This document shows positions 34,027 through 43,353 of a stretch of DNA of 54,849 bases, piece by piece. Each line of letters starts with the position of its first letter. Within the stretch, counting starts at the first letter, position 1. Location of the stretch: contig JAAELL010000481.1 of the NCBI GenBank assembly GCA_024226735.1, positions 1-54,849 of the forward strand, given 5' to 3'. The notes under the pieces were generated by a model. It made no database searches and had not been told where the DNA came from. It saw only the letters and a list, made by a program, of their open reading frames with translations. This DNA comes from a bacterium. Its GTDB lineage: Bacteria > Planctomycetota > UBA1135 > GCA-002686595. Made by a program: the position numbers and the translations under genes.

Positions 34027-35756
34027 ACACCCTCCATGATCGACTGGCGACGCTTCTCGTAGTACTTGGCGACGTCGACGGTGATGGGCAGCCCCTGGAT
34101 GAAGATGCCCTTGCCGTCTTCAAGCTCCTCGCTGCTCTTCTGGTCGATGTCGACGACCCAGTACTGCTCTTTGATGACGTTGCGGAAGTCGTTGTAGTCA
34201 CGCGTTGCGCGAACCGCGCCTTCGTCCGCGAAGAAGGTCACGTCGACCGTCACCTTGACGGTGTCGTCCCTACCGCCCTTTCCGGGCTGGTAGACGGCGA
34301 CCACCTTGCGCAGGGAAGGACGCCACTCCTTCTCGTTCGTCTTCAGCACCCCCAAGACGAGGTTCATCCCGGCGAGGGCAGACTGCGGTTGCTGCACGTC
34401 GGACTCCTGGCCGAGCTCTTTCTGCAGCGCCAGGAACTCGCTCTCGAGCGTCGACTTCAGGTCCCGCAGGCCCGTGAGCGGCGGGTGTTCCTCGACGTCG
34501 ACATCGACCTTGTCGCGGAACTTCTTCGCGAGGCCCTTGATGCTATCGGGAACGGGGCTCAGGTTGCCGCGCAGCCCCTTCGCGAGGTCGCCGATCATGT
34601 AGTTGTTCGAGCTGCGCAGCCAGTAGAGCACACCGTTGCTCTCGAGCAGGTTGCGCTCGCGGTACTGCAACAGGTTCACGACCAGCGCGAACGTGCAGAG
34701 GAAGAGGCACGCGACGGCCATCGGGAACTCGAGGCGTTCCCAAGTGCCGGAGTAGCGCAGCTCCTCGCGTCGCAGCGAGGGACGCAGCTTGCCACCACCG
34801 AGCTGGCGCACGGCGGCGCCGTAGGCCGCGACGAGGACGCCGTAGCCCTCGGCGGGCTGGCCGCTGTCTTCCTCGAAGCAGTCGAGCAAGTAGACGGGGA
34901 CGTCGAGCACCGAGTCCCCGATCAGACCGGGGAGCTCGATGCCGCAGACGTAGACCGCGTCGATCGGGTTGACCGTGCGCGCGCCCGAGATCGTCCGTCC
35001 GAGCTCGCGCCGGATGCGCTTGACCGCCTGATCGATGCGGCGGTTCAACTCGATCGGGTCGACGGCTACAGCCGCCCCGTCCTCGGCCTCTTCCTCCCCC
35101 TCGACGTCGCTGCTCTTCGACCGCGCCACGTCGTGAGTCAGGGCGCCGATGTGGATGACGCGCATCTCGCGCACTTCGCCGGCATCCATCACGACGACCG
35201 ACGTCGAGTACTCGCCGACGTGCACGAGCAGCTGGGCGTCGTCGGCGTGGCAGATGTCCGCCGCGAGCGCGGCGTTGACGATCGCCGAGGTCTCGAGCTC
35301 CGCTTCGAGCGGCTCGATGCCCGCTCGCTCGCACATCTCGAGCGAATCGGCGAGGTGCTCCTTGGGGATCGCGGACGTCAGCACTTCGCTCGACGAGTCG
35401 TTCTCGGCCACGACGTGGAAGTCGACGATGACGTCGTCGATGTTCCACTGCGGCAGATCGCCCTCGACCTCGTACTTGATCACCTGCTCGATCTTCGAGC
35501 GGTCCGAGAACGGCAGGGTCAGGCGCCGGAACGCGGCGTGCCGCGAGTCGACGACGAGGCCGACGTTCTCGCGCGGCACCCCGAGGCTCTTGATCGCCTC
35601 CTTGAGGGCCGCGATGCCTTGCGCGAACGAGTCGTCGTCGGACGCATCGAACTCGCCGGCCTTGTAGGCCGCGATCTTGTGCTTCTTCGCGCTGCCGTCG
35701 AGGACGACGAGCTCGAAGAGCCGGGGACCGACTCGAATGCCGCAGGAGCGTGCCAT
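34023..35756 (-). CDS. GspL/PilM-PilN-like actin-fold membrane protein
   Basis: A 577-residue protein. Residues 1-320 have the actin-like PilM/GspL fold: RVGPRLFELVVLD, VPRENVGLVVDSRHAAFRRLTLPF, IKYEVEGDLPQWNIDDV and QLLVHVGEYSTSVVVMD, the last being the second ATP-phosphate-like loop. One transmembrane helix follows at about 344-364, then a periplasmic region of about 210 residues with a coiled coil, comparable to PilN or the GspL periplasmic domain. This fusion of PilM- and PilN-like parts plus the PilO/GspM-like neighbour suggests an inner-membrane platform of a type II secretion or pilus-like machine. No ATPase, secretin or pilin gene is adjacent. Confidence 0.75.
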   Translation of the reverse strand: MARSCGIRVGPRLFELVVLDGSAKKHKIAAYKAGEFDASDDDSFAQGIAALKEAIKSLGVPRENVGLVVDSRHAAFRRLTLPFSDRSKIEQVIKYEVEGDLPQWNIDDVIVDFHVVAENDSSSEVLTSAIPKEHLADSLEMCERAGIEPLEAELETSAIVNAALAADICHADDAQLLVHVGEYSTSVVVMDAGEVREMRVIHIGALTHDVARSKSSDVEGEEEAEDGAAVAVDPIELNRRIDQAVKRIRRELGRTISGARTVNPIDAVYVCGIELPGLIGDSVLDVPVYLLDCFEEDSGQPAEGYGVLVAAYGAAVRQLGGGKLRPSLRREELRYSGTWERLEFPMAVACLFLCTFALVVNLLQYRERNLLESNGVLYWLRSSNNYMIGDLAKGLRGNLSPVPDSIKGLAKKFRDKVDVDVEEHPPLTGLRDLKSTLESEFLALQKELGQESDVQQPQSALAGMNLVLGVLKTNEKEWRPSLRKVVAVYQPGKGGRDDTVKVTVDVTFFADEGAVRATRDYNDFRNVIKEQYWVVDIDQKSSEELEDGKGIFIQGLPITVDVAKYYEKRRQSIMEGV

Positions 35757-35765
35757 CGGTATGGC

Positions 35766-36155
35766 CTAACGGTTCGGGGTTGACTGGAAGGGAAGGCCCG
35801 CGACGAGCTCGTCGTATCGGACGCGTTGATCGGGCTTGGAGAGGACTTTGTCGCGGATGCGATGGCCGTAGAGAATACCGAGCCGGTTGAGGTCGTCGTC
35901 CATGTCGCGGTAAGTCGCGGCGAGATGCCGCTCCTCGACCTGCTTCACCTGGCGCTGGTAGTTGGTGAGGATCGTCCGCAGATGCTCGAGGCGCTTGCCG
36001 GAGATGCCGAATTCACGGGCAAACCGCCGCTCGAAGTCAGCGAACGGGGCTTGCTCGGCCGGCTCGGAGCCTTGGCTCACAATGACCCCGCCCGCGACAC
36101 CAGCGAAGAAGCTGACCGTCGCGAGCGTCAGGATCCAGAGCCGGAGGTCGTTCAC
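35766..36155 (-). CDS. Small Spy/heavy-metal-sensor-like envelope protein
   Basis: A 129-residue protein with an N-terminal membrane or signal helix (about 6-27). The remainder is a charged alpha-helical domain: FERRFAREFGISGKRLEHLRTIL, YQRQVKQVEERHLA, IRDKVLSKPDQRVRYDELV. The pattern of helices and the D-Q-R-xRYDEL end resemble the CpxP/Spy/RcnR-like periplasmic sensor family, without the usual LTxxQ motifs. The start overlaps the anti-sigma stop by 4 bp, so it belongs to the sigma/anti-sigma operon and may modulate the anti-sigma factor. That role is inferred from context. Confidence 0.6.
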   Translation of the reverse strand: MNDLRLWILTLATVSFFAGVAGGVIVSQGSEPAEQAPFADFERRFAREFGISGKRLEHLRTILTNYQRQVKQVEERHLAATYRDMDDDLNRLGILYGHRIRDKVLSKPDQRVRYDELVAGLPFQSTPNR

Positions 36156-36697
36156 TCCTCGCTCTTCCGATCGTCGGACCGGGACTCGTCCCCGTCCTCG
36201 TCCTGTTCGCCTGCCTGGGACCGGTTCATCTCATCGAGCTCCTCGAGCACGCGCTCCAGGGACTCGCTGTCGTTCGCCCGCAGGTTGGAGATCTCGGGCA
36301 CGTTCGCGCGGTGCATGCCGATCGACAGCGCGATCAACAGCGCCGCGGCGATCGCCGTCGCCTGCAGCAAGAAGTGCATGAGCGGCGCGTCGGGGCGCTT
36401 CGCAGCGGCGTCCGCGCCACCGGTGAACGCGGTCTCGCGCTCGGTCGACGGGCTCGGGCTCACGCCCGGAGGACCCTCGCCCGAGAACGCGTGTCGCGCG
36501 ACCCGTGCAGCGAAGCCGGCCGGCACCGCGACGGGGCCGGGGTCGACGAACCAACTCTTGAGCGCGGTCTCACTCTGCGCGAAGTTGCGGCAGCGTGAGC
36601 ACTCGAGCAAGTGTTGGCGCAAGGGCGCAGCGCGCTCCTCGGTCAGCTCGCCGTCCAGATAGGGCGGCACGAGCGGTCGCATTCGGTTGCAGTCCAT
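36152..36697 (-). CDS. Membrane anti-sigma factor with zinc finger (zf-HC2)
   Basis: The start is taken at ATG 36697, 6 nt after AAGGTG; a GTG at 36706 is the alternative. The 181-residue product opens with MDCNRMRPLVPPYLDGELTEE, then the zinc motif HLLECSRC (His-x3-Cys-x2-Cys), the zinc-binding anti-sigma domain. One transmembrane helix lies at about 105-125 after a disordered linker, and an acidic C-terminal tail follows. It directly follows the ECF sigma gene (27 nt) and should hold that sigma factor at the membrane until a signal arrives. Confidence 0.88.
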   Translation of the reverse strand: MDCNRMRPLVPPYLDGELTEERAAPLRQHLLECSRCRNFAQSETALKSWFVDPGPVAVPAGFAARVARHAFSGEGPPGVSPSPSTERETAFTGGADAAAKRPDAPLMHFLLQATAIAAALLIALSIGMHRANVPEISNLRANDSESLERVLEELDEMNRSQAGEQDEDGDESRSDDRKSEE

Positions 36698-36724
36698 TTG
36701 GTTCACCTTTTCGCCATGAGCGAT

Positions 36725-37333
36725 CTACGGGCCATCGGTGATCTCGGGGGCGAATTCGGGGTACTTCTGCACGAGCTTCTGCTTGAAGCGCGCTCGCGCG
36801 CGGAACAGGCGGGATTCGACTGTTCCGATCGAGATGCCGAGGATGTCGGCGATCTCCTGATAGGCCTGGCCCTCGAACTCGCGCAGGACGAGGACGGTGC
36901 GGAAGATCTCGGGCATCTCTCCCAGGACCTCGTGAGTGATCGCGACGATCTCGTCGCGTTCGATGCGCGAGTCGGGGCGAACGACGTCCTGGTCGGCCGT
37001 TTCGCCGGTCGCCTCGGGGTCCTCGACGGCCTGCACAGGGCTGCGCCCGCGACGCTTGAGGAAGTCGAGGATCGTGTTCGTCGCGATCCGGTACAGCCAG
37101 GTGAAGAAGCTCGACTGGTGCTGGAACGTGCCGAGCCGGGCGTAGGCCTTGAGGAACGTGTCCTGGACGATGTCCTCGATCTCGACCGGGTTCTTGGTGT
37201 AGTGGCGCACCATCCCGAACAGACGGCCCTGGTAGCGCTCGACCAGAAGCTGGAACGAGAGTTGATTGCCCGCCAGGGCCTCCTGCACGAGGTCGACGTC
37301 TTCGAGGGGCGCGTTGTCCATTGCCATGGCCAT
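36725..37333 (-). CDS. RpoE-like ECF sigma factor
   Basis: A 202-residue ECF sigma factor. Region 2: LVQEALAGNQLSFQLLVERY, IEDIVQDTFLKAYARL, FFTWLYRIATNTILDFLKRRGR. Region 4: MPEIFRTVLVLREFEGQAYQEIADILGISIGTVESRLFRARARFKQKL, a complete helix-turn-helix. A flexible acidic linker joins the regions. It leads an operon of five genes ending with GspL/GspM-like proteins, so the sigma factor probably controls its own operon and an envelope response. The ATGGCCATGGCAATG start offers three in-frame ATGs; the first is given. Confidence 0.93.
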   Translation of the reverse strand: MAMAMDNAPLEDVDLVQEALAGNQLSFQLLVERYQGRLFGMVRHYTKNPVEIEDIVQDTFLKAYARLGTFQHQSSFFTWLYRIATNTILDFLKRRGRSPVQAVEDPEATGETADQDVVRPDSRIERDEIVAITHEVLGEMPEIFRTVLVLREFEGQAYQEIADILGISIGTVESRLFRARARFKQKLVQKYPEFAPEITDGP

Positions 37334-37406
37334 CGGACGGGGAGAGACGCCACAGCAGGACCCCTTATTCCCGCCCAGACCGCCGCGCGCGGCAATCCGA
37401 TGTGGT

Positions 37407-38663
37407 CTAGGAGCCCGGATTCAGGGTCTCGCAGCCGGTGAGGGTGTGTCCGAGCTTGTCCCTCTTCGTACGCAAGTAATGAATATTAGTGGGTTTAGGC
37501 TCTGTTTCCAGCGGTAGCTGGTCCACAACGTCCAGCCCGTAGCCCGCGACCCCGTGAATCTTCTTGGGGTTGTTTGTCAGCAGACGCATCTGGCGCACGC
37601 CCAGGTAATGAAGGATCTGGGCCCCGATGCCGTATTCGCGGAGATCCACGGGCAATCCCAGGGCCTGGTTGGCTTCGACGGTGTCGAGACCCTCGTCCTG
37701 GAGCCGGTAGGCCTTCAGCTTGTTGGCGAGCCCGATCCCGCGCCCCTCCTGGCGCAGATAGACCAGGACCCCGTGCTCCTGGGCGGCCAGGATCTTCATG
37801 GCCTTCTCGAGCTGCGGGCCGCAGTCGCAGCGCTGGGACCCGAAGACGTCCCCGGTGAGGCACTCGGAGTGCACCCGCACGAAGACGGGCTTCTCGACGC
37901 CCGGTCGCGCGCCCTCGGCCTGAGCCCCCTCCGGCATGCCCTTCGTCAGCGCGACGTGTTCCTTCCCGTCGATCGTCGAGCGGAACAGTTGCATCGAGAA
38001 CGGACCGTGATCGGTGACGAGCGGCAGATCGAGCTCGACCGGCTCGACGAGGCGCTCGTTGCGGCGCCGGTACGCGATCAGGTCGGAGATCGTGCAGATC
38101 TTGAGGCCGTGCTTCTCCGCGAACGACTCGAGGTGCGGCATGCGCGCCATCGTGCCGTCATCGTTCATGATCTCGCAGATGGCCCCGGCCTCGCGGCCGC
38201 CGGCGAGGCGCGCGAGGTCGACGATGCCTTCGGTCTGGCCACCGCGCACGAGCACGCCGCCGTCCTTGGCGCGCAGAGGGAAGATGTGCCCAGGCCGCGC
38301 GAGGTCATCGGGCTCGGCGTTGGGGTCGCAGGCGACCTGGATCGTACGCGCGCGGTCGGCCGCGCTGATCCCCGTCGTCACCCCGGTTGCCGCCTCGATC
38401 GAGACCGTGAACGCGGTGCCCATCTTGCTCGTGTTGCGCGGCGTCTGCGCCTCGAGCCGCAGGCGGTCGCACAGGGTGCCCGACATCGGCATGCAGATCA
38501 GGCCACGCGCCTCGCGGATCATGAAGTTGATCGCCTCGGGCGTGCAGTGCTCGGCGAGCATCGCGATGTCACCCTCGTTCTCGCGGTCGGGATCGTCCAC
38601 GAGGATGATCATCCTGCCTTGAGAGAGGTCTTCGAGGATCTCGGGGATGGAGGACGGGCTCAT
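37407..38663 (-). CDS. ribBA: Bifunctional 3,4-dihydroxy-2-butanone-4-phosphate synthase / GTP cyclohydrolase II
   Basis: A 418-residue fusion that makes both precursors of riboflavin. The N-terminal DHBP synthase has DDPDRENEGDIAMLAEH (acidic metal site), PMSGTLCDRL and RPGHIFPLRAKDGGVL. The C-terminal GTP cyclohydrolase II has the zinc ligands CLTGDVFGSQRCDCG, then YLRQEGRGIGLANKLKAY and LREYGIGAQIL. All catalytic motifs are present. ATG 38663 is the conserved start region; an in-frame ATG 33 nt upstream is less likely. No FMN riboswitch is visible in the short upstream region. Confidence 0.96.
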   Translation of the reverse strand: MSPSSIPEILEDLSQGRMIILVDDPDRENEGDIAMLAEHCTPEAINFMIREARGLICMPMSGTLCDRLRLEAQTPRNTSKMGTAFTVSIEAATGVTTGISAADRARTIQVACDPNAEPDDLARPGHIFPLRAKDGGVLVRGGQTEGIVDLARLAGGREAGAICEIMNDDGTMARMPHLESFAEKHGLKICTISDLIAYRRRNERLVEPVELDLPLVTDHGPFSMQLFRSTIDGKEHVALTKGMPEGAQAEGARPGVEKPVFVRVHSECLTGDVFGSQRCDCGPQLEKAMKILAAQEHGVLVYLRQEGRGIGLANKLKAYRLQDEGLDTVEANQALGLPVDLREYGIGAQILHYLGVRQMRLLTNNPKKIHGVAGYGLDVVDQLPLETEPKPTNIHYLRTKRDKLGHTLTGCETLNPGS

Positions 38664-38752
38664 GGTGGCTCTGGTGGGGAAACGAGGACCCCCCATAATA
38701 GCCTCGGCACTCCAGCCTCCACCCCCGGCGCTCCCGCAAACAAACCATTCGG

Positions 38753-40813
38753 ATGCAGAAGTTCACACGTGCCCGCCTGCACTCGGTCGCCCTCTGGGCC
38801 GGTCTCGCCGCCGCCCCGTCCTGCTCGCTCCCTTCGAGCAGCGAGCTGCCCTGGGAGAAGCAGGAACCTGGCCTGAGCCAGGACCTGGCGCCGCCGAGCT
38901 CTCCACAGGACGCGCTGGTCACGATTGCGCGGCTCGAGGACGCGCGCTCGGACGGCGGCGGGCTGCTCCAGGTCCTGTTGAAATTCGAGGACGAAGGGGT
39001 GCGCGTGCGGGCGACGCAGGCCCTCGGGCGTCTGCCGCTCGCGGGCCACGGCGAGTCGGTCACGGAGGCGCTCGGAACGGCGCTGCGCGACACCTCGCCG
39101 CGCGTGCGCGCGACGGCGGCCTTCGGTATCGGGCTGCGCGCCGACGTGCGCGCGAAGGAGGCGCTGCTCGAGGCCTTCGAGGACCCCGAGGACTCCGTGC
39201 GCGCGCGCGTCGTCGAGGCGGCGAGCCGTATCGACGACGAGGCGCTGCACCGCCGGGTGCTCGCCGCGGCGCTCGATCCGGCGGAGAGCGTGCGCATCGA
39301 GGTCGCGGTCGCTCCGCACCGCTGGCCATCGGACGACACGACGGCGACCGCGACTCTGCAGCAGCTGTGCCGCGACGGGAGTGACGAAGTCGCCTGGCGC
39401 GCGCTGTTCAGCCTCGCGCGCCGCGAGGAGTCGAGGAACACCCTGCTGACGAACATGCAGCACGAGCACACCCTCGCGCGCCTGTTCGCGACAAAGGGCG
39501 TCGCACGCCTCGCCGATGCCGAGCAAGATCGGATCGATCTGTTCCACGCCGCCCTCGTACGGGCGACGCGGGACCCGGACCCGCGGGTCGCGACCGAGGC
39601 GGTCGTCGGGTTGGGCCAGCTCGAGGGTGCGCACCTGCCGGACGAGATCTTCGAGCACGCAGCCTTCCAGGTGCGATCAGCGGCGTACACCGCACTCGCG
39701 GGCTGGACGGGCGCGGACGAGACGCTCGCGGAACGCTTCCGCGCCGGCAGGGCCGACGCCTCGCCGACCGTGCGTGCCGCGGCGTTGGTCGCCGAGGCGC
39801 GAGCGCGCGGCACCGGCGCACTGCCAGCGATCGAGGCTGCCCTGGCCGAACGCGATGCCGCGCCGCTGCGGCGGCGCGCCGTGGTCGAAGCGATCACCGA
39901 GCTCCCGACAGGCGACGCGACGCCGCGCCTGCTCGCGCTCAGCCACGACGCGAGCCCCGCCGTCGCCGGCGCAGCGGTCGCCGGGCTCGGCCGGCACGCC
40001 GACGAGAGCAAGGAGGCGCGCCGGCGGCTCGTCGCGCTCCTGGCTGTGCCAGACAACGGTCTGCGCCTGGCTGCGGTGCTCGCTCTCCAAGATCGCGCGC
40101 TGCCGGCCGACCTTCCCGCGCTCCGCCGCGCCTACCGCGACGCCGCCAAGGGCGACATCGCGGCCGAGGTGCGCTTCGCGACGCTGCGCACGGCGAGCAC
40201 GATCGAGGGAGACGACGCGCGCGCTTTCCTCCGCGCTGCGCTCGAGGACCCGCACCCGTACGTGCGCTCGGTCGCGCGGGCCGAGCTCGCCGAGCTCGGC
40301 CCGCGCCCAGCGAGCTTCGTCGCGGCGTCCTACGCCGGCGCCGAGCTGCCGGCGCGAGTCCCGGTCGGCACCGAGCACCCGCGCGTCGCGGTGCGCACGA
40401 GCAAGGGCACGATGGTCTTCGAGCTCTTCCCGAGTGAGGCCCCCGTGCACGTGCACAACTTCCTCGAGCTCGCGCGGCGCGGCTACTACGACGGGTTGAG
40501 CTTTACGCGCGTCGTGCCCGACTTCGTGATCCAGGGCGGCTGCTACCGCGGCGACGGCAACGGCGCGGGTACGTGGCGCGGACAGGAGGACGCGCTGCGC
40601 GCGGAGCTCGGCCCGCGCAAGTACGTGCGCGGCTCGCTCGGCATGCCGCGCAACGAGGACCTCGAGTCCGCCGGAAGTCAGTTCTTCGTGACGCACCGGC
40701 CGACGCCGCACCTCGACGGCGGCTACACGATCTTCGGCGAGCTGCGCGAGGGCTTCGAGGTGCTCGACGCGATCGAAGTCGGCGACCGCATCGTTGCGGT
40801 GAAGCGTCTCTGA
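38753..40813 (+). CDS. HEAT-repeat lipoprotein fused to a cyclophilin-type peptidyl-prolyl isomerase
   Basis: A 686-residue protein. A signal with a lipobox (APSC, Cys24) is followed by about 12-14 HEAT repeats from residue 50 to 530, each with the D-x-x-VR-x-x-A pattern (for example DTSPRVRATAAFGIG and DPHPYVRSVARAELA). From about residue 540 there is a cyclophilin domain: KGTMVFELFPSEAPVHVHNF, GLSFTRVVPDFVIQGG, RGSLGMPRN, GSQFFVTHRPTPHLDGGYTIFGEL. The catalytic arginine is seen in FTRVVPDFV. It would act as an exported, membrane-tethered folding factor in which the HEAT scaffold binds clients. Confidence 0.9.
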   Translation: MQKFTRARLHSVALWAGLAAAPSCSLPSSSELPWEKQEPGLSQDLAPPSSPQDALVTIARLEDARSDGGGLLQVLLKFEDEGVRVRATQALGRLPLAGHGESVTEALGTALRDTSPRVRATAAFGIGLRADVRAKEALLEAFEDPEDSVRARVVEAASRIDDEALHRRVLAAALDPAESVRIEVAVAPHRWPSDDTTATATLQQLCRDGSDEVAWRALFSLARREESRNTLLTNMQHEHTLARLFATKGVARLADAEQDRIDLFHAALVRATRDPDPRVATEAVVGLGQLEGAHLPDEIFEHAAFQVRSAAYTALAGWTGADETLAERFRAGRADASPTVRAAALVAEARARGTGALPAIEAALAERDAAPLRRRAVVEAITELPTGDATPRLLALSHDASPAVAGAAVAGLGRHADESKEARRRLVALLAVPDNGLRLAAVLALQDRALPADLPALRRAYRDAAKGDIAAEVRFATLRTASTIEGDDARAFLRAALEDPHPYVRSVARAELAELGPRPASFVAASYAGAELPARVPVGTEHPRVAVRTSKGTMVFELFPSEAPVHVHNFLELARRGYYDGLSFTRVVPDFVIQGGCYRGDGNGAGTWRGQEDALRAELGPRKYVRGSLGMPRNEDLESAGSQFFVTHRPTPHLDGGYTIFGELREGFEVLDAIEVGDRIVAVKRL

Positions 40814-41065
40814 CTGGGTTCCGAGCGCACACGGCGCTGTCCACCGGGTAGTGCTTCGATTGTGGAAAGCCGCGGGCTTCCAGACATAAAAGATTGTCCT
40901 ATAGAGCCTTACGCGCCGGCATCGTGGTGGAACCCGGCGTGCATAACCTCTGCTCGGGCTCATCCGGGCGGAACGGGTGGGTCGATAAGAAGCTCGAGCG
41001 CTCCATGGCCGTGGTCCTGAAGGCGCTCTTTTCCCCACCTTGAATCCACATCGTAGCGAGGCCCC

Positions 41066-42310
41066 ATGCATCGCATTTTGATCGTCGGAGCCGTCGGGCT
41101 CTTCTTCGTCGGAGCTGGCGTCACGCGCGTCGTCGACCTCGAGCGCAAGCTCGATCGATTCGACGACTTGCGCGCCCAAGAGCCACGGAACCGCCAGGCG
41201 CTCGAGCGTGACCTGGAGCAGCTCCGCCTGGAGATGGCGACGATCACCGCGCTGATCGATGAGATCGAGCGCAACGGGTCGACCGAGGTCGCAGGGCTCA
41301 AGGAGCATCTGTCGAACATGGAAGGCGCGCTCCAAGCGACGGCACACGCTCTCGAGGAGTCGGTGGCGGAGACCCGTGCGCTCGCGTCGAACGATACGGA
41401 TGCGGAGGAGATCGAACGCCGGCTCGAGACGGTCGAGTCCGAGGTCCGCGGTGTGCGCGGCCTCAGTGACGCCGTCAACGCGACGGCGAGCCTTGCGGCC
41501 GAGGCCCAGACGAAGGTCGAGCGACTCGACCGCGAGCGTCGCGAGCGCGAGGATCATGTCGTCCGCTGGCGCTCGATCGTCGCGCCGACCGTGCAGCTTG
41601 CGGGCGAGACGACGGTCGGCAGCGGCGTGCTCTTGCGCTCGAGCATCGCCACGCGGGGGGAAGGCTACGAGACCTTCCTCATCACCGCCTGGCACGTCGT
41701 ACGTGACATTCGCGCCGACAGCTCCCTGCAGGACCCGCCGATCCCCGTCGCGATCTATCAGGAGGACGACACGATCCGCAACGAAGTCGCGACGCTCCTG
41801 CACTTCGACATTCAGATCGACGTCGCACTGCTCTCGATGCAGACCGAGGACGCACTCGAGTTCGGCGCGACGATCCCCTCGCGCGAGGACGTCGAGAGCA
41901 TCCGCATCTTCCACCCGATCTACGCGGTCGGCTGCCCGCTCGGCAACGACCCGATCCCGACCGCCGGGGAGGTGTCGGACCTCACGCACAGCGTCGACGG
42001 CGGCGAGTACTGGATGATCAGCGCGCCGACGTACATCGGCAACTCTGGCGGCGGCATCTACGACGCGGACACGCACGAGCTGCTCGGCATCTTCTCGAAG
42101 ATCTACACGCACGGGCACATGCGCCCGACGGTGGTCCCCCACATGGGACTTGCAACGTCGGTCGACCGAATCTACGACTGGCTCGAGCGCGAGGGCTACG
42201 CGCGCGTCGTCCCCGCCGAGGGCGGCGCGGGCATGGATTTCGCGCTCGCGATGGCCAAGGAGGCGGGCATGGACGCGGAAGAGGTCCCTGAGGACGCGAC
42301 GAACCGTTAA
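41066..42310 (+). CDS. Membrane-anchored trypsin-like serine protease with coiled coil
   Basis: A 414-residue protein. An uncleaved signal anchor (3-20) leads to a coiled coil from about 25 to 170 rich in Glu, Leu and Arg. The protease domain follows with a complete triad: His210 in ITAWHVV, Asp252 in IDVALLS and Ser327 in GNSGGGIYD. GCPLGNDP before the serine and LGIFSKIYTHG after it are typical of the HtrA/trypsin-2 fold. There is no PDZ domain; the coiled coil may set the oligomeric state. Expected in the periplasm, anchored in the inner membrane. Followed 14 nt later by the FG-GAP lipoprotein gene. Confidence 0.85.
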   Translation: MHRILIVGAVGLFFVGAGVTRVVDLERKLDRFDDLRAQEPRNRQALERDLEQLRLEMATITALIDEIERNGSTEVAGLKEHLSNMEGALQATAHALEESVAETRALASNDTDAEEIERRLETVESEVRGVRGLSDAVNATASLAAEAQTKVERLDRERREREDHVVRWRSIVAPTVQLAGETTVGSGVLLRSSIATRGEGYETFLITAWHVVRDIRADSSLQDPPIPVAIYQEDDTIRNEVATLLHFDIQIDVALLSMQTEDALEFGATIPSREDVESIRIFHPIYAVGCPLGNDPIPTAGEVSDLTHSVDGGEYWMISAPTYIGNSGGGIYDADTHELLGIFSKIYTHGHMRPTVVPHMGLATSVDRIYDWLEREGYARVVPAEGGAGMDFALAMAKEAGMDAEEVPEDATNR

Positions 42311-42324
42311 CCTGGCGCGCGCGC

Positions 42325-43353
42325 ATGCGCCGCCCCCCGACCTGGACCGCGACGTGGATCCCCTCGAGCGTTCTCGCCGTTCTGGCGAGTGCTTGCGGAG
42401 ATGCGAGCCAAGACTGGTTCGCCGATCGCTCGGAGGACGTCGGTGCCGGAGCCGTGAACGGTGAGATCGCGCTGCTCGACTTCGACGCGGACGGCCGCCT
42501 CGACGTGTTCTGCACGGGAACGGGTGAGGCGGGGGGCGCGATGCTACGCAACCTCGGCAACTGGCGGTTCGAGTCCGTGGCGAACGGAGTGACGCGCCGC
42601 TCTTGGAGCGCTTGCCTCGCGTTCGACTACGACGGCGATGCCGACGACGATCTCCTGGTCCTGGGCTCCGGGTTCGGGTTGTTCCGCAACGAAGGCGGTA
42701 CCGGTTTCACCGACGCCACGATCGAGAGCGGACTGCACCAGGAAGCCGCTGGCGAAGCCGCCGTCGCAGTCGACTTCGATCGCGACGCCGACCTTGATCT
42801 CGTCGTCGTGCGGAGCGAGGCGCACGTCATCTTCCGCAACGACGGAGACGGTACGTTCACGCGCCTGGACAGCACTCGCTCGACCATTTCGGCACCCGGC
42901 CCGACCGGCGCCGACTTCGATCACGACGGCGAGGTCGACGCCTTCGCGGACATCGCGCTCGCGGGCAGCGCGGTCGCCTGCGGTGACCTCGACGACGACG
43001 GCGACCTCGATCTCGTCGAATCGCGCCCCGGTCGCGGACTCGTCTTCCTCGAGAACGTCGCGGAGAAGAAGGGCCGTTGGCTGGGTCTGCGCCTCTACGA
43101 CCAGCGCGGTTGCTGGGCGATCGGCGCGGAGGTCGAGCTCACGACCAAAACGGGCACGATGCGCCGGCGCTGCCTCGCCAAGGGCTTCTCCGGTCCCGCG
43201 TGCGATCCGCGCGTGCACTTCGGGCTAGGCGGCACCGGAGAGGTGCATGAGATCCGCGTGCGCTGGGCGGACGGGACGCAGGAGGTGTTCGCCAAGGGCG
43301 TCCGGGGGGTCTACAAGAACCTCCACGCGGGTCTGGGACAGCTCCGGGACTGA
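42325..43353 (+). CDS. FG-GAP / ASPIC-UnbV lipoprotein
   Basis: A 342-residue protein with a lipoprotein-like signal (VLASAC, Cys24). Four FG-GAP-like repeats carry calcium-loop patterns such as DFDADGRLDVF, DYDGDADDDLLVLG, DFDRDADLDLVVV and DLDDDGDLDLVES. The C-terminal 90 residues are an ASPIC/UnbV domain: LGLRLYDQRGCWAIGAEVELTTKTG, HFGLGGTGEVHEIRVRWADG. Such proteins form secreted beta-propellers in planctomycetes and are often surface adhesins or binding proteins. Co-oriented with and 14 nt after the protease gene. Confidence 0.88.
   Translation: MRRPPTWTATWIPSSVLAVLASACGDASQDWFADRSEDVGAGAVNGEIALLDFDADGRLDVFCTGTGEAGGAMLRNLGNWRFESVANGVTRRSWSACLAFDYDGDADDDLLVLGSGFGLFRNEGGTGFTDATIESGLHQEAAGEAAVAVDFDRDADLDLVVVRSEAHVIFRNDGDGTFTRLDSTRSTISAPGPTGADFDHDGEVDAFADIALAGSAVACGDLDDDGDLDLVESRPGRGLVFLENVAEKKGRWLGLRLYDQRGCWAIGAEVELTTKTGTMRRRCLAKGFSGPACDPRVHFGLGGTGEVHEIRVRWADGTQEVFAKGVRGVYKNLHAGLGQLRD

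Noticed and set aside
38664-38752. FMN riboswitch before ribBA
   Set aside because: Only about 90 bp are available and none of the conserved RFN-element motifs is visible.
40814-41065. Possible small gene in the 252-bp gap before the protease
   Set aside because: No frame with a start, ribosome site and recognisable protein; I see nothing supported here.
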